DNA of 64,000 bases from Mycobacterium paragordonae (GTDB taxonomy: Bacteria > Actinomycetota > Actinomycetes > Mycobacteriales > Mycobacteriaceae), in NCBI RefSeq assembly GCF_003614435.1, contig NZ_CP025546.1:1178001-1242000 (forward strand), given 5' to 3'. The first letter of the stretch is position 1. Every line of letters starts with the position of its first letter. Shown piece by piece: positions 57,821 to 64,000 of the stretch. The notes beneath the pieces were generated by a model, which saw only the letters and a list, made by a program, of their open reading frames with translations, had not been told where the DNA came from and made no database searches. Both the position numbers and the translations under genes were made by a program.

Positions 57821-58606
57821 ATGGGTAACCCGACTTTGTTTACTGACAGGGTGGCAGGCAAGCGCGTGCTCATCACGGGGGCTTCATCGGGGATCGGCGC
57901 GGCCCTCGCCAGGGCGATGGCTGCCCGGGGCGCCGTAGTGGGGGTGGTGGCGCGCCGCGAGGACCGGCTGGCGGACGTCCTGGCCGATTGCCGTCGCACT
58001 TCTCCGGACTCGATGATGTGGGTCGCCGATCTCGCCGACGGCATCACGGCGAGCAGGCTGGCGCTGCAGGCCTGGCACGCGATGGGCGGCATCGACGTGT
58101 TGGTCAACAATGCCGCGATTCCCAAGCGGCGCAGCGTTTCTGCGCTCAAGCCGATCGAGGTGGAGAATGTCATGCAAGTCAACTTCATCGCTCCGATGCG
58201 GCTGACGCTGGCACTGTTGCCACGCATGCTGGCCCGCCGCGCGGGCACCGTGATCAATGTGTCGAGTGTCGCGGGACGACTGGGCATCGCTGCCGAATCA
58301 GCATACTGCGCAAGCAAATTCGCACTCTGCGGCTGGACCGAGGCGATGGCCATCGACCTGGCGGACACCGGTGTGTCGGTGAAGTTGATTCAGCCGGGAC
58401 CGGTTGATACGGAGATCTGGGACCAGCCCGATAACGAGCCGCCCGTCTACAGCGGACCCAAGGTGACACCGCAAGAGATTGCCGAGGGCATCATCGCGGC
58501 AATGGACAGTGACCGTTTCGAGCATTACCTGCCCGACCTAAAGGCGGTGGTCGACGCCAAGAACGCCGACCTCGACGCCTTCATTGCGGGCATGGCGCAA
58601 CCGTGA
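57821..58606 (+). CDS. Short-chain dehydrogenase/reductase
   Basis: A 261-residue classical SDR. The NAD(P) motif is VLITGASSGIGAALARAMAARGAVVGVVARRED, with the arginines after the second strand hinting at NADP. IDVLVNNAAIPKRR, the catalytic serine in TVINVSSVAGRLG and the YCASK motif complete the active site. VKLIQPGPVDTEIWD is the substrate loop. Its stop overlaps the start of the alcohol dehydrogenase (GTGA), so the two act in one operon, probably on consecutive alcohol/ketone steps. The substrate is unknown. Confidence 0.9.
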   Translation: MGNPTLFTDRVAGKRVLITGASSGIGAALARAMAARGAVVGVVARREDRLADVLADCRRTSPDSMMWVADLADGITASRLALQAWHAMGGIDVLVNNAAIPKRRSVSALKPIEVENVMQVNFIAPMRLTLALLPRMLARRAGTVINVSSVAGRLGIAAESAYCASKFALCGWTEAMAIDLADTGVSVKLIQPGPVDTEIWDQPDNEPPVYSGPKVTPQEIAEGIIAAMDSDRFEHYLPDLKAVVDAKNADLDAFIAGMAQP

Positions 58607-59835
58607 GGGCACTGGTCTATGGTGTGCCGCCCGAGTCACACGATGTTGCGGCGGATGCGGGTGAACTCGTCCAGAATCTGGCCCGGACTCCGACAGCGTT
58701 GCGTGAGGTACCCGAACCCGTTCTGCTGCGCGATGATTGGGTGGTCACCCGGCCCCGGTTGACCGGTATCTGTGGGTCGGACTCCAAGCAGATTCTGCTG
58801 GACTTCGGTGCGGACGACGCCGACAACGCCCTCGCCGCTTTCTGCTCGTTTCCGCAAGTGATGGGCCACGAGGTGGTGGCCGATGTGGTCGAGGTAGGGC
58901 CTGAAGCCACGGGGATTGAGGTTGGTCAGCGAGTGGTGCTCAACCCGTGGCTCTCCTGCGGCCCGCGGGGCATCCACCCGCAGTGTCCGGCCTGCGACAA
59001 CGGTGACTACAGCCTGTGCTGGAGCTTCACCGACGGCGACATCAAGCCCGGAATCCACACCGGAGTATCGGCCGATGTCACCGGGGGATACGCGGAGTTG
59101 ATGCCCGCCCACGACAGCATGTTGTTCCCGGTTCCTGACTCGGTGCCCGACGAGATGGCGGTGTTCGCCGATCCGTTCTCGGTGTCCCTGCACGCGATCA
59201 CCCGTCACCCGCCGGCGCGTTTGGGCCGGGTTCTGGTGTACGGGGCCGGCTCGCTGGGGTTGTGCGCGGTGGCGATACTGCGGGCGCTGTACCCGGATGT
59301 CGCGGTGGCCGTCGTCGCGCGGTTTGCTGCTCAGGCAGAACTGGCGAAGAACTTTGGGGCCGCCAAAGTCCTTGCGCACGAACCACGTCTGGCACTGATC
59401 GAGGAGCTGATCGCCTGGGGTGGGGGTCGGCTGCGACAGCCGTTGATGGGACTGCCGATGGCGTACCCGGGCGCGGTCGACGTCGTGTACGACACGGTGG
59501 GCAAGCCGGAGACTTTCGAGGTCGGAGTGCGGGTGTTGAGGGCGCGCGGGACGCTGGTGAAAGCCGGGGTGCATGCGCCGGGCCGCTGGGAATGGAGCCC
59601 CTTGTACTTCAAGGAGATCAGCTGGGTCGGATCCAATGCGTTCGGGATCGAGGAGGTGGACGGGGTGCGCAAGCACGCCATCGCGCATTATCTCGACCTG
59701 GTGACAGACGGACGAATAGATCTGCGGCCCATGCTGACTCACACGTTTCGGTTGGCGCAGTGGCGCGACGCCTTTCTTGCGATCGCCGATCAGGGCCGCA
59801 GTGGCGCGGTCAAGGTAGCGATCGATCAGCGCTAG
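58603..59835 (+). CDS. Zinc-dependent alcohol dehydrogenase (MDR superfamily)
   Basis: A 410-residue medium-chain dehydrogenase. The catalytic zinc ligands are in LTGICGSDSKQ and VMGHEVVADVVEVGPEATGIEVGQRVVLNPW. A structural zinc site is suggested by HPQCPACDNGDYSLC. The dinucleotide motif is VLVYGAGSLGLCAVAILRALYP. It is longer than the usual 350 residues because of inserts near 80 and 285. Translationally coupled to the SDR gene. A role in oxidising a bulky alcohol is inferred only. Confidence 0.88.
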   Translation: MRALVYGVPPESHDVAADAGELVQNLARTPTALREVPEPVLLRDDWVVTRPRLTGICGSDSKQILLDFGADDADNALAAFCSFPQVMGHEVVADVVEVGPEATGIEVGQRVVLNPWLSCGPRGIHPQCPACDNGDYSLCWSFTDGDIKPGIHTGVSADVTGGYAELMPAHDSMLFPVPDSVPDEMAVFADPFSVSLHAITRHPPARLGRVLVYGAGSLGLCAVAILRALYPDVAVAVVARFAAQAELAKNFGAAKVLAHEPRLALIEELIAWGGGRLRQPLMGLPMAYPGAVDVVYDTVGKPETFEVGVRVLRARGTLVKAGVHAPGRWEWSPLYFKEISWVGSNAFGIEEVDGVRKHAIAHYLDLVTDGRIDLRPMLTHTFRLAQWRDAFLAIADQGRSGAVKVAIDQR

Positions 59836-60042
59836 GCCGCAAATCGGACGCAGCCGCGCCGACCATTAAACTTGTGACGCTGCCGACGCCCCGGCCCGTT
59901 TTAGGTAGTCGACTACGTAATCCCGTCTGGTCGATTCGGGCGACACTCGGTGTGGCAGTTCTCGACCGCCGTGCAGAGCGCGATCAGCACTGCCGGACCC
60001 ATTGACCTGGGCGCGTTCCGACGAGCTGCGGGGAGGACAGAC

Positions 60043-60612
60043 ATGTCGCAGGTAATGGCGGTGCCGGAATTCATGGTGGAGGCAGCTACGGACCTAAAGA
60101 CCATTGATTCGGCCCTGCAGAAGGCGCACACGCTGGCAGCGGGCGCAACGCTCGCGGTGCTGCCCGCGGCCGCCGACGAGGTATCGGCGAACATCGCACA
60201 ACTGTTTTCTGATTACGGCCGCGAATATCAACATCTGGCTGGGCAGGCGGGCGTATTTCACGAGCGGTTTGTGCAAAATTTGAACATGAGTGCGGGCATG
60301 TACGCCGAAGCGGAGGCCGTCAACACCGCGTTGTTGCCGCTGCAGCCCTTGATCTCGGCCGTGAACTCGTTTATCGAGGCCAGCGTGTTGCAGGGGCCGC
60401 TGCGTAGTTTGTGGGAAAGCATCGCCTCTCAGGTATTCAAGACAATCGTCAACAACCCTCTGGGTGGTTTAGTGCTGGGAACTGCGTTGGTAGGCGTTGT
60501 TATTGCCGTATTGGTATTTCTCGCGATTGCAGTACAGGTAGTGCCGCCGCTCTTCTATTTCTTCGGTGATGCCATCAACCCCACTCTCGTTGCCTTGACC
60601 GCGGTTGCCTGA
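60043..60612 (+). CDS. PE-family protein with hydrophobic C-terminus
   Basis: A 189-residue protein from ATG 60043, with GGGAGGA upstream. The first 95 residues are a PE domain: MAVPEFMVEAATDLKTIDSALQKAHTLAAGATLAVLPAAADEVSANIAQLFSDYGREYQHLAGQAGVFHERFVQNLNMSAGMYAEAEA. The rest is not PGRS. An amphipathic stretch leads to one or two strong membrane helices (GLVLGTALVGVVIAVLVFLAIAVQVVPPLFYFFG), unusual for an ESX substrate. No PPE neighbour. The 207-base interval before it shows no other gene. Confidence 0.88.
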   Translation: MSQVMAVPEFMVEAATDLKTIDSALQKAHTLAAGATLAVLPAAADEVSANIAQLFSDYGREYQHLAGQAGVFHERFVQNLNMSAGMYAEAEAVNTALLPLQPLISAVNSFIEASVLQGPLRSLWESIASQVFKTIVNNPLGGLVLGTALVGVVIAVLVFLAIAVQVVPPLFYFFGDAINPTLVALTAVA

Positions 60613-60674
60613 GCGCCGAATACCGAAAGCCGCGCTTGGGAAAAGCCCGCCTGTCCCGACGGCGGCAGAGCCAC

Positions 60675-61322
60675 CTACGCCGGGCGGACGGCCTGGTAAT
60701 ACGCGAGCTGCCCGACTACGTGCTGTGACTGGGTGGCAACCTCGCTGCACTCGAACCCGGCCTCACTCAGCAGCCGAGGAATCGCGTCCCCGACGTTGTC
60801 GCTGAAATGCGGATTCCGCTTCACCAGCCGTGCCAGCAGGCCGTGGTGGGCGTGCACGCCACTGGCTATGTCGACGAGGTGCAGCCGGCCGCCGGGGCGC
60901 AGCACCCGGAATACCTCCGCGGCCACAACGGCTTTCGCGTCCGCACCGACGTGGTGCAGCATCATCGACGACAGCACCCGGTCGAACTCGCCGTCGGCGT
61001 AAGGCAATCGCTGCGCATAGGCGTCGTCGAACCGAATGCCGTTCAATCCGGCCGCCTTTCGCCGCGCCCGGTCGAGTATCCGGGGGTCGGGGTCGGATCC
61101 CACCGCCTCGATCCCAGGTCGCGATCGCTTGGCCCTGATGATGACATTCCCGGTGCCGCAGCCGATTTCCAGGACGCGCTGCCCGTCCGCGAGTTCGGCC
61201 TGCTCAATCAGCTTCTGATAAACGCTGTTGAATCCCATGAGGCGGGACATCAGGTCGTAGGCGGGCAGCAGCGCCTGGTGACCGGTCGCAGGCAGATAGT
61301 CATTTGGATGATGCTTGGTCAT
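60675..61322 (-). CDS. Class I SAM-dependent methyltransferase
   Basis: A 215-residue methyltransferase from ATG 61322 (MTKHHPNDYLPATGHQALLPAYD). An ATG at 61331 and a GTG at 61337 are alternative starts. Motif I is VLEIGCGTGNVIIRAKR, motif II-like DPDPRILDRARRKA, and LPYADGEFDRVLSSMMLHHV with FRVLRPGGRLHLVDIASG are motifs IV-V of the UbiE/COQ5-like group. The substrate is unknown. It is divergent from the AraC gene, which may control it. Confidence 0.9.
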   Translation of the reverse strand: MTKHHPNDYLPATGHQALLPAYDLMSRLMGFNSVYQKLIEQAELADGQRVLEIGCGTGNVIIRAKRSRPGIEAVGSDPDPRILDRARRKAAGLNGIRFDDAYAQRLPYADGEFDRVLSSMMLHHVGADAKAVVAAEVFRVLRPGGRLHLVDIASGVHAHHGLLARLVKRNPHFSDNVGDAIPRLLSEAGFECSEVATQSQHVVGQLAYYQAVRPA

Positions 61323-61329
61323 ACCGTCC

Positions 61330-61368
61330 ATGATCACCGTCTCGGCAACAGCATGATTGGGTGATCAT
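61330..61368. promoter_or_regulatory. Inverted repeat spanning both divergent start regions
   Basis: ATGATCACC (61330-61338) and GGTGATCAT (61360-61368) are perfect 9-bp arms 21 bases apart. The left arm lies over the start region of the methyltransferase and the right arm contains the AraC-type GTG start (61361). Binding of the regulator here would affect both genes. Confidence 0.5.
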
Positions 61369-62254
61369 TGCCTCGACTTGGACTATCTTTGGCAATATTA
61401 CGCAAGCCACGCGGCTCAGCCGGCACCGCGATGGGGTGCCTGTTTACCGTTACCGGACCGATCCCGAGACACCCCCGGTCTCAGTGGTGCGCTATCACGA
61501 GTTCGCCGAAGGTCGACCACACATCCACGATTTTCCCGCGCTCTGGTATGTGCCCGCAGCGGCAGTGGTCTATGTGGCCGCCCCGGGAAAGGTGCTGGAC
61601 CCCAAGCAGGTGTTTCCCGTCGGGGACGGGATCGCGGTGTTCTTCGATCCGGTCGCCCTGGGTGAGGACGGACGATCGCCCTGGCCGGCCTGGCGGACGC
61701 ATCCGCTGCTGTTTCCGTTCCTGCACGGAGAAAGCGGCGGAGTGCTGCGCCTGCAGGTGCCTGCCGATCGTAAGACCCTGTGGGACAGCACAATCGGGTC
61801 CATCGAAAGCGAACTGACCACGCGGCAGGAGAGCTATCGACAGGCCGCTCTCGCGCACTTGACCCTGCTGCTGATCGAACTGGCCCGCCTGGCCGGTGAC
61901 ATCGTTGACGATCTGCGCCGCAGTGGCGAACCGCTGCTGGCCGACGTGTTCGCGGTGATCGACCGGCGCCTCGGTGAGTCGTTGTCGCTGCGCGATGTGG
62001 CCGGGGAGGTCGGCATGACGCCCGGACACCTGACCACGGTGGTCCGCCGACGCACCGGGCGGACGGTGCAGGAATGGATCATCGAACGGCGCATGGCCGA
62101 AGCGCGGGAGCTGTTGGCCGAGACCGATCTACCCGTCGGCGAAGTCGCCAGGCGCGTCGGCATAGCGGACGCCGGATACTTCAGCCGGCTCTTCAGCCGG
62201 GCGCACGGCGGCTCGCCGCGTCAGTGGCGTGCCGGCCATGCGCGCCGGTTGTGA
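61361..62254 (+). CDS. AraC-family transcriptional regulator
   Basis: A 297-residue regulator. The N-terminal part looks like a cupin sensor: VSVVRYHEFAEGRPHIHDFPALWYVPAAAVVYVAAPGKV. The C-terminal 100 residues form the double HTH: SLSLRDVAGEVGMTPGHLTTVVRRRTGRTVQEWIIERRMAEARELLAETDLPVGEVARRVGIADAGYFSRLFSRAHGGSPRQWR. Started at GTG 61361, directly within an inverted repeat; no Shine-Dalgarno is seen, so a leaderless start is possible. It is divergent from the methyltransferase, its most likely target. Confidence 0.9.
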   Translation: MIIASTWTIFGNITQATRLSRHRDGVPVYRYRTDPETPPVSVVRYHEFAEGRPHIHDFPALWYVPAAAVVYVAAPGKVLDPKQVFPVGDGIAVFFDPVALGEDGRSPWPAWRTHPLLFPFLHGESGGVLRLQVPADRKTLWDSTIGSIESELTTRQESYRQAALAHLTLLLIELARLAGDIVDDLRRSGEPLLADVFAVIDRRLGESLSLRDVAGEVGMTPGHLTTVVRRRTGRTVQEWIIERRMAEARELLAETDLPVGEVARRVGIADAGYFSRLFSRAHGGSPRQWRAGHARRL

Positions 62255-62282
62255 ACTACAGGGGCAGCGCAAGGCGCGCTAG

Positions 62283-63311
62283 CTAGCCCAGGGCCCCATA
62301 GGATCCGGTGACAGGCAGGTCTATCGGGTTGATCACGCCCGGCGCCGCGTCACACACGAACGGGATGGCGTTGACGGCCGCGACGGCGGTGCTGTCCATC
62401 AACACGGTCATCGCGTCCTCGCCGGGACGCCCGAAGCGGATCGTCGCGTCGACGTACGGCTGCCCGTCGATCACGATGCTGAAGCCTTCCGGATCCTCCC
62501 ATTGCGGGTCGAGCCCGTCGCTGCTCATGGTCCAGCAGATGGCCAGCTCTATCACCGGCCTCCCGTTGCGCAATCCGCGGTAGGTCCGGCGCTGGCCACC
62601 GACGGTACCGGCCTCGTAGGTCGTCCAGCCGAGATCCAAATCCTGCTTCACCACCGCGTTTTCGACGAAAGCCTCCTTACCGTCGAGTTCGGCGCCCAGC
62701 ATGGCGGCAACCATGTCCAGCGTCTCGAAGTAACCGAGGCCGAAGCGCTGGGTGGCCGGGTCGATCGGCGTGATCCGTTGCCGCGGTGGCTTGCCGAACC
62801 CCAGCACCCGCCAGGCGTCGCGGACCGGATAAGTGGTGCAGTCCAACGTTTCCGCCAACCGGACGTTGCGCACGCGAGGGCAGGCGCCGGTGAGGAAGCC
62901 GGCGACCACGTTGATGAATCCCGGCTCGAACCCGGTGCCCAGAAAGGTCGCGCAGCCCGCCCGGGCCGCCGTCTCGAGCGCCGCGCACTCGGCCGGGTGG
63001 TGGCTGCCGGTCAGGAAGTCGCCCGTCGTGACGACGTTGATGCCCCGGCCCAGCATCCTGGCCACCAGCTCGTAGTCGATGAGGCGTGGCATGTAGTTCA
63101 CGCAATCCGGCGCCAGGTCCAGCAGCGCATCGACGTCGTCGGTCGCGTTCAGCCCGGCGGGTTCTCGGCCGGCCAGCACACCGGCGTCGCGACCCACTTT
63201 GTCCGTACCGAACGCGTGCACGCCCACCACTTCGACGTCGTCACGGTCGAGCAGGATGCCCAGCGCCCGCTTGCCGATATTGCCGGTGGACCATTGCACG
63301 ACTCGCCGCAT
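62283..63311 (-). CDS. Dihydrodipicolinate reductase-like NAD(P)-dependent oxidoreductase
   Basis: A 342-residue protein from ATG 63311. The Rossmann motif is RRVVQWSTGNIGKRALGILLDRDDVEVVGVHAFGTDKVGRDAG, typical of the mycobacterial DapB-like group, which is distinct from the true lysine-pathway DapB. LDLAPDCVNYMPRL, GINVVTTGDFLTGSHHP and GTGFEPGFINVVAGFLTGACPRVRNVRLAETLDCTTYP are family blocks. Related enzymes include amine and diaminopentanoate dehydrogenases. The substrate is unknown. It is divergent from the TetR gene at 63384 and shares its operator region. Confidence 0.85.
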   Translation of the reverse strand: MRRVVQWSTGNIGKRALGILLDRDDVEVVGVHAFGTDKVGRDAGVLAGREPAGLNATDDVDALLDLAPDCVNYMPRLIDYELVARMLGRGINVVTTGDFLTGSHHPAECAALETAARAGCATFLGTGFEPGFINVVAGFLTGACPRVRNVRLAETLDCTTYPVRDAWRVLGFGKPPRQRITPIDPATQRFGLGYFETLDMVAAMLGAELDGKEAFVENAVVKQDLDLGWTTYEAGTVGGQRRTYRGLRNGRPVIELAICWTMSSDGLDPQWEDPEGFSIVIDGQPYVDATIRFGRPGEDAMTVLMDSTAVAAVNAIPFVCDAAPGVINPIDLPVTGSYGALG

Positions 63312-63341
63312 GCCCAACGGTAACCGTTGACAGCCCGACTC

Positions 63342-63369
63342 GAACACTGTTCTAATCAGAACACTGTTC
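63342..63369. promoter_or_regulatory. Paired GAACACTGTTC operator
   Basis: GAACACTGTTC, itself a palindrome around ACT, occurs at 63342-63352 and 63359-63369, 17 bases apart and symmetric about AATC. It resembles the AAC...GTT sites of KstR-like TetR regulators. It lies between the reductase and TetR genes and just before the TetR start. Confidence 0.6.
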
Positions 63370-63383
63370 GAAATGGGGGCGGC

Positions 63384-63938
63384 ATGGAAGCGCCGGTATT
63401 GCGCTACGGCGCTCTGGATCGCGAGCATCTGATCAAGCACCTGTGGCAACTGGCCAAACGCGTCGGCGTGCACAAGGTGACGATGCGCGAGCTGGCGGCA
63501 GAAGCGGGGACCAGGCCGTCCTCGGTGTACTACCACGTACGCGACAAGTCCGAACTGCTCGATCTGCTGATCGAATCGGTTTTGGCGCAGATCCAGGTTC
63601 CACAGCAGGGCGACTGGGAATCCCGGCTGGTCGCGCTCTACATGAACGCGTGGCAGGTGCTCGTCGAAGTTCCGGGCATCGCCGGCCTGTTGCAGGGGCA
63701 TCCGCACACCGCGGCGGCGACTGAGATGGACCGCGCCACCCGCCGCATCCTGCACGAATCGGGTCTGCAGGCAGAGTATTTCGAGGCGGCACACGCGGCG
63801 CTGTACGTCCACCTACTGGGCTCGGTGCAACTCGAACATCTGCACCGCACGGCCGACGGGCCCAGCGACGGCGCGTTCTCCTACGGCTTACGCCTGATCC
63901 TCAGCGGTCTGCGCAACGAGATAACGGAGGCTTCATGA
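63384..63938 (+). CDS. TetR-family transcriptional regulator
   Basis: A 184-residue TetR regulator from ATG 63384; an upstream in-frame start inside the operator is unlikely. HTH: LDREHLIKHLWQLAKRVGVHKVTMRELAAEAGTRPSSVYYHVRDKSELLDLLIESVL. The C-terminal domain contains GIAGLLQGHPHTAAATEMDRATRRILHESGL. Its stop overlaps the next gene by four bases (ATGA), so it is co-transcribed with a probable P450. It likely represses itself, that gene and the divergent reductase through the paired palindromes upstream. Confidence 0.9.
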   Translation: MEAPVLRYGALDREHLIKHLWQLAKRVGVHKVTMRELAAEAGTRPSSVYYHVRDKSELLDLLIESVLAQIQVPQQGDWESRLVALYMNAWQVLVEVPGIAGLLQGHPHTAAATEMDRATRRILHESGLQAEYFEAAHAALYVHLLGSVQLEHLHRTADGPSDGAFSYGLRLILSGLRNEITEAS

Positions 63939-64000
63939 CGGATACCGCGATCGATCTTGCCGACCCTGAACTGTGGGCGTCGGAGTTCCCTGATGAGCTG
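63935..64000 (+). CDS. 5' end of a probable cytochrome P450 (partial)
   Basis: Only 22 codons are in the window. The start MTDTAIDLADPELWASEFPD resembles the N-termini of actinobacterial P450s, where a DLADPxxW segment precedes the first helix. ATG overlaps the TetR stop (ATGA). The assignment rests on this short segment and on the neighbourhood, so it is tentative. Confidence 0.45.
   Translation, partial: MTDTAIDLADPELWASEFPDEL

Overview
The window is GC-rich actinobacterial DNA. It almost certainly comes from a non-tuberculous Mycobacterium. The grounds are two PE-family proteins, a complete mycofactocin cluster, an F420-type luciferase-like oxidoreductase, LpqN-like and DUF3060 lipoproteins, DUF4436 membrane proteins, Lys/Ala-rich ribosomal protein tails and frequent GTG starts. 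Gene order broadly follows, from memory, the M. tuberculosis Rv0669c-Rv0725c stretch (ceramidase, end, fadE8/echA4/echA5, str operon, mycofactocin, S10 operon, atsA, spc operon, sppA). Several blocks are added or replaced.

Layout. 1-9.3 kb: a 5'-partial ceramidase on the minus strand, endonuclease IV, a TetR repressor divergent from an acyl-CoA catabolic operon (small ORF, alpha/beta hydrolase, fadE8, echA4, PaaX-like regulator, echA5), two DUF3060 secreted proteins and another TetR. 9.35-10.7 kb: an IS30-family element bracketed by two copies of one hairpin. 10.7-15.5 kb: the str operon rpsL-rpsG-fusA-tuf with a long structured leader. 15.5-20.4 kb: a SHOCT membrane protein, a mycofactocin-type SDR, a ferredoxin reductase, and an ECF sigma factor coupled to a multi-VOC protein. 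20.4-28.8 kb: the mycofactocin locus (mftR and a DUF2332 gene on minus; mftA-B-C-D-E-F-G on plus), including the 29-residue precursor gene mftA. 28.8-32.3 kb: a PE gene, a 14-helix MFS exporter divergent from a TetR gene that lacks a normal start codon, and a hypothetical gene. 32.7-38.3 kb: the S10 operon, closed by a strong terminator.

38.3-49.5 kb is an accessory block that separates the S10 and spc operons. It holds a 26-codon ORF with an ideal ribosome binding site followed by a cytochrome P450, then arylsulfatase AtsA, an LpqN-like lipoprotein, the formylglycine-generating enzyme that would activate AtsA, four DUF4436 membrane-protein paralogues, and an inverted PstS phosphate-binding lipoprotein gene. 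The peptide-P450 pair, preceded by a long inverted repeat, is the best candidate in the window for an undescribed system. It could be a minimal RiPP-like locus or a leader-peptide-controlled P450. 49.5-54 kb: the spc operon from rplN to rplO, whose promoter -10 lies inside a perfect palindrome, ended by a very long hairpin. 54-64 kb: an LLM oxidoreductase, SppA, two SAM methyltransferases, an SDR-alcohol dehydrogenase pair, a second PE protein with a hydrophobic tail, an AraC regulator, a dihydrodipicolinate-reductase-like enzyme, a TetR regulator and the first codons of a probable P450.

No tRNA, rRNA or CRISPR array was seen. Comparisons with M. tuberculosis are from memory. No database search was run.
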